In this document: positions 6,412 to 12,375 of the stretch, one piece after another
How positions within the stretch are numbered: position 1 is the stretch's first letter
How the letters are laid out: each line of letters opens with the position of its first letter
Assembly (NCBI GenBank): GCA_041685075.1
Contig: JAWLGN010000157.1
Location: 1-12,375 of the forward strand
Source: JAMCRM01 sp041685075
GTDB taxonomy: Bacteria > Acidobacteriota > Terriglobia > Bryobacterales > Bryobacteraceae
Length of the DNA stretch: 12,375 nt
Reading direction: 5' to 3'
The notes under the pieces: model-generated
Databases searched by the model: none
What the model was told of the DNA's origin: nothing
Seen by the model: only the letters and a program-made list of their open reading frames with translations
Position numbers and translations under genes: made by a program

Positions 6412-8612
6412 AGGGGCGAAGCGCGCCCGCCGCGAAAGTGGTGGTAGCCACCACCGTGGCGCTGGCATTCATCTCTTTCTGGCGTGCCGCGGCCATCGTC
6501 CTCAGCGACATGGCCTCCTCGGCCTTCTATGCCGGCGGCATCGCCGAACGCGCCATCGGCGCGAGCGCCCCCTGGTTCATCCTGGGGGTGATGTTTTTCG
6601 CTTTCGCCGTGCGCTCGGTGTACCTCGAAAGCTGCGGCATGTTCGTGCGCGGCGGGGTGTACGTGGTGGTGCGGGACTCGATGGGGCCGTTCATGGCCCG
6701 GCTGTCGGTTTCGGCGCTGATCTTCGATTTCGTTCTCACCGGTCCCATCAGTACCGTGAGCGCGGGGCACTACCTGGCGCGGCTGCTCAACGAGATCGGT
6801 GAATCGATGCAGTTGGGCTATCATGTGACCCCTAACGGTTTCGCCATGGTCTTCGGCACGCTGGTGACGGCGTACTTCTGGTGGACCAACACCAAGGGCA
6901 TCCGGGAGTCGAGCGGCAAGGCCTTACGGATCATGCAGATCACGACCGTAATGGTGGTGCTGTTCCTGCTGTGGTGCCCCCTGACGCTGCTGGTTCGCGG
7001 CCCCGCCCAGACCCCGCCCGCGCCATTGCCTCGCCACCTGGATTTCAGCCCCGAGGCGGTGGGATGGTTGGAGGGCACCTTCCTGCCGGGCATCGGGGCC
7101 ATCGGGCTGGTGATCGCCTTCGGCCACTCGATCCTGTCGATGAGCGGCTTCGAAACCCTGGCGCAGGTCTATCGCGAGATCGCCGCCCCGAAGATGAGGA
7201 ACCTCAGGCGCGCGGCCAACCTGGTGTGCCTCTACGCCCTGTTTTCAACCGGGGTGATCACGGTATTCGCAGGCTTCATCATCCCGGACGCGGCGCGGCA
7301 CAACTACACGGATAACCTGCTCGGCGGGCTGGCCATGCACCTGGCGGGTCCCCAGGCTCTCACCCTGCTCTTCCACGTCTTCGTCGTGCTGGTGGGCACC
7401 CTGATTCTTTCCGGCGCGGCCAACACCGCTCTGATCGGCGCCAACGGCATTCTCAACCGGATCGCCGAGGACGGCGTTTTGATGGACTGGTTCCGCAAGC
7501 CGCACCGGCGCTTCGGCACCACCTACCGGATGATCAATACGGTGGCGCTGCTCCAGCTCTTCACCATCCTGTACAGCCGGGGCGACGTCTACCTGCTGGG
7601 CGAGGCGTATGCCTTCGGCGTGGTGTGGAGCTTCTTTATGAAATCCCTGGGGGTGCTGTTCCTGCGCTTCCAGCGGCACGACCAGGAGTACAAGACGCCG
7701 CTCAACCCGCGGGTCGGCGGGCGCGAGATCCCCCTGGGGCTGATCGCCATTACACTCGTGCTGCTGGTAGTGGCGGTCGGGAACCTCCTCACCAAGAAGC
7801 TGGCGACCGTCTACGGGGTGAGCTTCACGGCGGCGCTTTTCGTGGTCTTCACCATTTCCGAGCGCGTGAACGCGCGGAAGCGGCACGAGCACGCGCAGGC
7901 GCTCGAAGTGTTCAACCTGGAGCACCAGCCGGAGGTGGACCGCCACAGCATCGAGGCCCGTCCCGGCTGCGTGCTGGTGGCCGCGCGGGACTATCACCAG
8001 ATGGCCCACCTGCGCGCCGTGCTGGCCAAGACCAACGTCCTCCGGCACGACATCGTGGTGATGACCGTGCGGCCCGCCCAGACCGGCGGCGAGTACGATT
8101 TGGCCGAAGACCAGATCTTCACCGACTACGAGCGCGAGCTGTTCACCCGCGTGGTAGCCCTGGCGGAAAAGGAGGGCAAGCACGTGGACCTGCTGGTGGT
8201 GCCCGGGGTGAACCCCTTCGACGCCATGGTGCAGACGGCGGCGCGACTGCAGGCGGCGCGGTTGGTGACGGGCGTCTCGCCGAAGATGGAGTCGCGCGAA
8301 CTGGCACGGCGTATCGGGTTGGCCTGGGAGCGGCTGCCGGAACCGCGCCATCCGTTCTCCCTGGAGGTGATCGCCCCCAACCGGCGGTCGATCTACGTCA
8401 ACCTGGGCCCGCATCCGCCGCGCCTGTGGCCGGAGGACGTGAGCCGCGTGCATCAGCTCTGGCTGCGGCTGGCGGAGAAGGAAGGTTTCGGCGCGAAACT
8501 CCATCATCGCGACGTGGTGGGGGTGGCGCTGCGCCGGCTGGAGCGCGATTTTGAAGGCGAGCGGCGCGCCGAGGTGTTGGAAGACCTGGCCCGCGAACTG
8601 CGCCCGGACTGA
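6399..8612 (+). CDS. APC-superfamily permease with C-terminal universal-stress-like domain, KimA-like potassium importer
   Basis: A 737-residue inner-membrane transporter. Residues 14-490 hold about a dozen hydrophobic segments of the amino acid-polyamine-organocation fold. An early TM1 region (VALAFISFWRAAAIVLSDMA, 20-39) is followed by SGFETLAQVYREIAAPKMRN (249-268), the family's TM6-7 loop. From about 520 to 665 a soluble domain begins CVLVAARDYHQMAHLRAVL and contains VDLLVVPGVNPFDAMVQTAA, the alpha/beta layout of universal-stress-like domains. A Gln/Arg-rich helical tail follows. Bacillus KimA (YdaO), a high-affinity K+ importer repressed through a c-di-AMP riboswitch and also inhibited by the nucleotide, has the same order of domains but is shorter (about 607 residues). 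The start at 6399 has a perfect GGAGGT five bases upstream; a TTG at 6372 in frame is not favoured. Potassium as substrate is inferred from architecture and the riboswitch; an amino acid substrate is the alternative. Confidence 0.88.
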   Translation: MTPPEGRSAPAAKVVVATTVALAFISFWRAAAIVLSDMASSAFYAGGIAERAIGASAPWFILGVMFFAFAVRSVYLESCGMFVRGGVYVVVRDSMGPFMARLSVSALIFDFVLTGPISTVSAGHYLARLLNEIGESMQLGYHVTPNGFAMVFGTLVTAYFWWTNTKGIRESSGKALRIMQITTVMVVLFLLWCPLTLLVRGPAQTPPAPLPRHLDFSPEAVGWLEGTFLPGIGAIGLVIAFGHSILSMSGFETLAQVYREIAAPKMRNLRRAANLVCLYALFSTGVITVFAGFIIPDAARHNYTDNLLGGLAMHLAGPQALTLLFHVFVVLVGTLILSGAANTALIGANGILNRIAEDGVLMDWFRKPHRRFGTTYRMINTVALLQLFTILYSRGDVYLLGEAYAFGVVWSFFMKSLGVLFLRFQRHDQEYKTPLNPRVGGREIPLGLIAITLVLLVVAVGNLLTKKLATVYGVSFTAALFVVFTISERVNARKRHEHAQALEVFNLEHQPEVDRHSIEARPGCVLVAARDYHQMAHLRAVLAKTNVLRHDIVVMTVRPAQTGGEYDLAEDQIFTDYERELFTRVVALAEKEGKHVDLLVVPGVNPFDAMVQTAARLQAARLVTGVSPKMESRELARRIGLAWERLPEPRHPFSLEVIAPNRRSIYVNLGPHPPRLWPEDVSRVHQLWLRLAEKEGFGAKLHHRDVVGVALRRLERDFEGERRAEVLEDLARELRPD

Positions 8613-10703
8613 TTACTCGAAGGGCTGCACCTGCATCAGGTCGCTGGGCGAGGGTTCCAGCCGCACGCAGAGCAGATAACGCCGGTCCGGGGAGAGCGAA
8701 AACGGCCCGCTGCCGAGCGGCGAGAGCGGCTCCGGGTAGCGGGCTACCTGGCGGGACCGGCCGGTGGCGAAGTCGTAGTAGTTGATGGTCTGGCTTTCGA
8801 GCGCGCGGGATTGGCTGCCCAGATAGTAGATGCCGCTCTCGTCGACGTCCCAGCAACTCGTGCAGCCCGCCACCACTCCGTCCATCACTTTGGTCACGGT
8901 GCCGTCCTCCAGCGCCACCCGCCAGATGCTGCTGCCGTAGGGTTCCCGCATGAAATAAAGGAAGCGGCCGCCGGGCGATGCCGCCAGCGACAGCCCGCGC
9001 GCCTTCACCACTTCCTCGGGCCGGCCGCCGGCGGCGGGGATGCGCAGGATGCTCTCGTCGGCTCCCGCGTAGATCCATTCGCCGCCGGGGGAGTAGACCG
9101 GGTGCACGCCGCGCGCCCCCAGGCTCCGCACGGTCCAGGCGCCCGAGGGACCCGGCGAGGCGATGAAGATCTCGCGCGTGCGGGCGTTGTTGAAGACGAT
9201 GGCGCCGCCGTCGGGCGCCCAGCGGCCCACCGAAGGGAAGTAAGGCCCCCGGGTGACGGGCGTGGGGTCGGAACCGTCGGCACGGCTGACCCAGAGCTGC
9301 TCTTCGCCGGAGCGGTCGGAACGGAAGCAGATGCGGTCGCCCGAGGGCGAGTACTGCGGGGAGGCGTCCTGCCCGGTGGAGGCAACCACGGGCGTCCAGG
9401 TCCGCTTCTTCAAATCCAGGCGCCAGATGTTGCGGTCCTGGTGGGACACGGAATAGACCAGGGTGGCGTCGCTCCTGGCCAGCGAGAGTTGCATCGGGAA
9501 GCCGGCGAAGATGCCGAGCGCCCGCAGGCTCTTCTGCGGCGATACGGCCAGCGGGTCCATGCGCCACAGGCGAAACTCGCCGCCGCGGTCGGACGCCAGC
9601 ACGATGCGCTTGCCCCCGGCGCTCCAGTCATGACCGGAGATCTGGCGGCCATCGTGGGTGAGTTGCCGGGGCGGGCTTCCGTCCAGGCGCTGGAGGAAGA
9701 GTTCCTGGTTGGAACGGTGAATCAGGCGCACGAACGAGATGTACCGGCCGTCGGGGGAGAAGCGGGGATCGAGGTCGCCGCCGACGGTGTCCTCGGGCTG
9801 GGTAAGCCGGCGGCGCTCGCCGGTGGCGGTGTCGATGAGCGACAGTCCCAGCGGCAGCTCCAGGGAGTCGGCATGGGAGACCGCGATCCACCGGCCGTCG
9901 GGCGACCAGTCGAGCTGCCGGTAGTCGTAACCGAAGTCGGGGGATGGCAGTGAGGCCAGCAGCCGCTCGCTGCCGCCCGGTTCCGCAATCAGAACATCGG
10001 TGGAGGAGGCGCCCATCCGCAGGTAAGCCAGCCGCTCGCCGGCGGGGTCCCACGCGGGACTGGTGTACCGGCCGTCCTGGCGGGTGGCGGCCAAAGGATT
10101 GGCGCTGCCGGCGGTCTGAATCCAGATGCCGGACTTCCCGGACCTCTCCTCCACCCAGACGAACGCCACCTTGCGGCCGTCCCCGGTAACGGCGGGCTGA
10201 AACTCCTTGCCGGGCAGCCGGGTTACAGGCGCCACGCGAAAGTTCGCTTCAGGGGCATCCTTGTTCAACAGGGCCCACCCCACCACCCCCAGCGCCAGCG
10301 AGGCTACGGCCGTCCAGGCCACCAGCAGCGGCCGCGCGCGTTGCGCTCGAGGCCTGGCTGCCGCCGCCTGCGGTTGGTTGTCTTCGATGGCGACCGGCCC
10401 TACCATCCGGTAGCCGCGGCCGGGATAGGTCTCGATGTGCCCGGGACAGCCCGGCGCGATAGGCAGGGCCCGCCGGATGACCGCGATGTTCTGCTTGAGA
10501 TTGGCCTCGTCCACCATCCGGTCCGGCCAGATGGAGGACATCAGCTCTTCCTTGGGGACGACGCGCCCGGAGTTCTCGGCCAGCACCAGCAGCGTCTCCA
10601 CCACCTTGCGGGTGAGACGCAGGGGCTGCCCCTCTTCCAGGACGATTTTGGCCTCGGGGTCGACCGCATAGCGGCCGAACATGTAGAACGCCTTTGTTTT
10701 CAA
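8613..10703 (-). CDS. Membrane-anchored winged-helix transcriptional regulator with PD40/TolB-like propeller
   Basis: A 696-residue one-component regulator of CadC-like layout. Residues 1-103 form an OmpR/PhoB-type winged helix: LRLTRKVVETLLVLAENSGRVV (28-49), EELMSSIWPD, the recognition helix in DEANLKQNIAVIRRAL (65-80) and the wing ETYPGRGYRMVG (91-102). A basic linker (RPRAQRARP) precedes a single membrane span at about 125-146, so the DNA-binding part should be cytoplasmic and the rest periplasmic. The remainder contains repeated PD40/WD40-like beta-propeller blades, seen as QPAVTGDGRKVAFV, SPAWDPAGERLAYL, DWSPDGRWIAV, DPRFSPDGRYISFV, SPQYSPSGDRICFRSD, RWAPDGGAIVF and SLSPDRRYLLCV. Such proteins are abundant in Acidobacteria. 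The TTG at 10703 keeps the whole first strand (FYMFGRYAVD); an ATG at 10682 with AAGG upstream is the alternative. The stop codon abuts that of the convergent permease with no gap. Its ligand is unknown; the divergent TonB receptor is a likely target. Confidence 0.88.
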   Translation of the reverse strand: MKTKAFYMFGRYAVDPEAKIVLEEGQPLRLTRKVVETLLVLAENSGRVVPKEELMSSIWPDRMVDEANLKQNIAVIRRALPIAPGCPGHIETYPGRGYRMVGPVAIEDNQPQAAAARPRAQRARPLLVAWTAVASLALGVVGWALLNKDAPEANFRVAPVTRLPGKEFQPAVTGDGRKVAFVWVEERSGKSGIWIQTAGSANPLAATRQDGRYTSPAWDPAGERLAYLRMGASSTDVLIAEPGGSERLLASLPSPDFGYDYRQLDWSPDGRWIAVSHADSLELPLGLSLIDTATGERRRLTQPEDTVGGDLDPRFSPDGRYISFVRLIHRSNQELFLQRLDGSPPRQLTHDGRQISGHDWSAGGKRIVLASDRGGEFRLWRMDPLAVSPQKSLRALGIFAGFPMQLSLARSDATLVYSVSHQDRNIWRLDLKKRTWTPVVASTGQDASPQYSPSGDRICFRSDRSGEEQLWVSRADGSDPTPVTRGPYFPSVGRWAPDGGAIVFNNARTREIFIASPGPSGAWTVRSLGARGVHPVYSPGGEWIYAGADESILRIPAAGGRPEEVVKARGLSLAASPGGRFLYFMREPYGSSIWRVALEDGTVTKVMDGVVAGCTSCWDVDESGIYYLGSQSRALESQTINYYDFATGRSRQVARYPEPLSPLGSGPFSLSPDRRYLLCVRLEPSPSDLMQVQPFE

Positions 10704-10713
10704 GACGCCGCCA

Positions 10714-10749
10714 TTACCGACTTACCGATTTCTTACCGTCTTTTTACCG
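10714..10749. repeat. Four phased TTACCG direct repeats (candidate operator)
   Basis: TTACCG occurs at 10714-10719, 10722-10727, 10733-10738 and 10744-10749, that is at steps of 8, 11 and 11 bases. The last three lie in 11-base units beginning CTTACCG, CTTACCG and TTTACCG. OmpR/PhoB-type winged helices bind direct repeats with about one helical turn between half-sites, and this array starts 11 bases upstream of the regulator's start codon in its divergent control region. Autoregulation, with or without control of the TonB receptor, is a reasonable inference. Confidence 0.65.
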
Positions 10750-10890
10750 CCCCTTCATTGCAGCCTGCCGGCCGCGAGTGCATTGTTGCCTCAGGCAGAT
10801 ATCGTACCGCAGCCGGAAGGACCCGGCGCAGCCTGGCGAGAGGGCCGGCGGCCGCCGTGTACCGGTTGCGGCTGGGAGTTGAACCATCGA

Positions 10891-10896
10891 AAGGAG
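10891..10896 (+). promoter_or_regulatory. Shine-Dalgarno of the TonB-dependent receptor
   Basis: AAGGAG lies five bases before the ATG at 10902 and fixes that start. The reading frame downstream opens with a signal peptide, in agreement. Confidence 0.8.
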
Positions 10897-10901
10897 TCAG
10901 C

Positions 10902-12375
10902 ATGCCATTCCGCTTTGGATCGACCGCCCTGTTGGTCCTGTTAGGCTGTGCGGCCTTGTTGCCGCCATACGCAAACCGCGCCCTGGCCCAGGAAGCCCGG
11001 GGAACCGTCACCGGCACTATCCTGGACCCCACGGGTGCTGCCATTCCAAGCGCTACGGTAGTCGTCACCAACATCGCCATGGGAACCCGACTCTCGCTAC
11101 AGGCCAATGAGGCGGGGAGCTACCAGGCGTCGTTTCTGATTCCCGGCCTGTACCGCATCGAAGTGGAGGCCGAGGGCTTCAAAAAAGCGGTGCGGGACCA
11201 GGTGGAGGTTCGGGTGAACGACCGTATCGCCGTAGACTTCAACCTGGAAATCGGCGCCGCGGCGGAAAGCGTCACGGTAACGGGCGAGACGCCGCTGCTA
11301 AGCACCTCGACCGCCTCTGTCGGGCAGGTGGTGGACCCGCGGCGGGTGGCCGAGTTGCCCATCGCGCACGGGCAGCCCTTCGCCCTAGTGGGGTTGACGC
11401 CCGGCGTTTCGTTCAACGCGGGCGCCGCCACCCTAAACCGGCCCTTCGAACCCACCCACATCGCCGGATACGCCATGAGCGGCGTCCGCACCAATCGCAG
11501 CGACATTACCATCGACGGCGTGCCCAGCACCGCCACGGCCAACGAGAACGAGGTGATCTCCAGCTACGTGCCGCCGGCCGACATCGTGCAGGAGTTCCGG
11601 GTGCAGACCGCCACCTTCGATTCCCAGTTCGGAAACACGCAGGGCGGCGTCATCAATATCGCCATCAAGTCCGGCACCAACGACCTGCACGGCGCCGCTT
11701 CCTACGCCAAGTGGACTCCCGCCCTGACCGCCAACGACTGGTTCAACAACCGGCAGGGCCGCCCCAAGCCCGACTACACCTACGACCGGTGGGGGGCCAA
11801 CCTGGGAGGCCCGGTGTGGATCCCGAAGCTCTACGACGGCCGCAACAAGACCTTCTTCATGTGGGGCTACGAAGGCATTCACGAGTCGCGGCCGCGGAAT
11901 AACTGCGGCGCCAACTGCGCGGTGCCGACGGAAGCGCAGTGGAACGGCGATTTCTCCGGCGTGCTGGCCGCCGGCGGCTCCGCCTACCAGATCTATAACC
12001 CCTTCAGCGGCGTGCTGGACGGCAACACCATCCGGCGCCAGCCCTTCCCCGGAAACCAGATCCCCGCCAGCATGATTACGGATTTCGCCAGGAAGATCCG
12101 CAACTACTGGCCCGCCGAGCCGTTCAGCCCGCAGACCGGCACAGCGCTCGGTACCAACAATCACAACAACCCGGGGCTGCTCGAGCCGGTGACCTACTAC
12201 ACCCACACCATCCGCGCCGACCAGAACATAGGGGACCGGCAGCGCCTCTTCGCGCGCTTCAGCTTCTATAAGCGCGACAGCAACTACAACGACTACTTCG
12301 GCACCCTGGCCACGGGCGAGTTCTTCAAGTTCATCTCGCGGCAGGGCACCGTGGACGACGTCATCACCCTGAGTC
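10902..12375 (+). CDS. Oar-like TonB-dependent receptor with carboxypeptidase-regulatory-like domain (3' partial)
   Basis: An outer-membrane receptor of which 491 codons are present before the window ends; the family usually runs to 1000-1200 residues. A signal peptide (residues 1-29, likely cut after ALA before QEA) is followed by a carboxypeptidase-regulatory-like beta-sandwich (about 32-116: GTVTGTILDPTGAAIPSATV, then SFLIPGLYRIEVEAEGFKK). A plug domain starts at SVTVTGETPLL (123-133), includes DITIDGVPS (201-209), and ends at GGVINIAIKSGTN (249-260). Then the barrel opens with LGGPVWIPKLYDGRNKTFFMWGYEG (from about 301), typical of Acidobacterial Oar-like proteins. The family imports, or secretes through, large or scarce substrates using TonB energy; the substrate here cannot be named. 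The frame stays open to the last base. It is divergent from the winged-helix/PD40 regulator across 198 bases holding TTACCG repeats. Confidence 0.93.
   Translation, partial: MPFRFGSTALLVLLGCAALLPPYANRALAQEARGTVTGTILDPTGAAIPSATVVVTNIAMGTRLSLQANEAGSYQASFLIPGLYRIEVEAEGFKKAVRDQVEVRVNDRIAVDFNLEIGAAAESVTVTGETPLLSTSTASVGQVVDPRRVAELPIAHGQPFALVGLTPGVSFNAGAATLNRPFEPTHIAGYAMSGVRTNRSDITIDGVPSTATANENEVISSYVPPADIVQEFRVQTATFDSQFGNTQGGVINIAIKSGTNDLHGAASYAKWTPALTANDWFNNRQGRPKPDYTYDRWGANLGGPVWIPKLYDGRNKTFFMWGYEGIHESRPRNNCGANCAVPTEAQWNGDFSGVLAAGGSAYQIYNPFSGVLDGNTIRRQPFPGNQIPASMITDFARKIRNYWPAEPFSPQTGTALGTNNHNNPGLLEPVTYYTHTIRADQNIGDRQRLFARFSFYKRDSNYNDYFGTLATGEFFKFISRQGTVDDVITLS

Noticed and set aside
8811..9953. 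Long open frame (380 codons) antisense to the PD40 regulator, and similar ones at 7245-8507 and 5422-6207
   Set aside because: All lie opposite well-supported genes, have shadow composition (Gly/Arg/Ala/His-rich) and no motif or ribosome binding site.
10847..10856. Palindrome GGCGGCCGCC in the receptor leader
   Set aside because: Low-complexity GC palindrome expected by chance at this base composition; no supporting context.
10938..10949. LLGC lipobox in the TonB receptor signal peptide
   Set aside because: The -2 residue is Leu, not the usual Ala/Ser, and a better signal peptidase I site (ALA before QEA) follows at residue 29; receptors of this family are not normally lipoproteins.

Overview
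The window reads as a GC-rich bacterial chromosome segment, most likely from an acidobacterium of the Solibacter/Bryobacter type. That placement is an inference. It rests on an Oar-like TonB-dependent receptor carrying a carboxypeptidase-regulatory-like N-terminal domain, on a winged-helix/transmembrane/PD40-propeller regulator next to it, and on the style of the housekeeping proteins. No mobile element, CRISPR array, tRNA or rRNA was seen. Nearly all of the window is coding and no gene-free stretch exceeds about 230 bases.

Layout, left to right. Bases 1-28 may be the tail of an upstream gene. Then come a cation-efflux (CDF) transporter (79-969, +), an XPD/DinG-type iron-sulfur helicase (1074-3017, +) and, overlapping its stop by 8 bases, a QueD-type 6-carboxytetrahydropterin synthase (3010-3378, +). 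A 7Fe-type ferredoxin (3366-3626, -) converges on queD with a 13-base overlap and is divergent from galU (3764-4648, +). A promoter-like pair of hexamers and a strong ribosome binding site precede a 39-residue single-span membrane protein (4743-4862, +). That small gene overlaps the end of a tRNA nucleotidyltransferase/poly(A)-polymerase family gene with an HD domain (4843-6168, -).

Bases 6211-6318 carry a well-conserved ydaO-type cyclic di-AMP riboswitch. It is followed by a perfect 10-bp hairpin that buries the Shine-Dalgarno and holds the AUG in its loop. The gene it controls (6399-8612, +) is an APC-superfamily permease with a cytoplasmic universal-stress-like domain, which fits a KimA-like potassium importer. 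This is a complete second-messenger-controlled potassium-uptake unit.

The permease stop directly abuts the stop of a convergent membrane-anchored winged-helix/PD40 regulator (8613-10703, -). Between that regulator and a divergent TonB-dependent receptor (10902 to the window edge, +) is a 198-base region. It holds four TTACCG direct repeats at 8-, 11- and 11-base spacing, a good candidate operator for the regulator. The receptor is cut off by the end of the window after 491 codons.

The most interesting points are the SD/AUG-trapping hairpin behind the c-di-AMP aptamer, the phased TTACCG repeats, and the tiny membrane protein gene with its own promoter and ribosome binding site.
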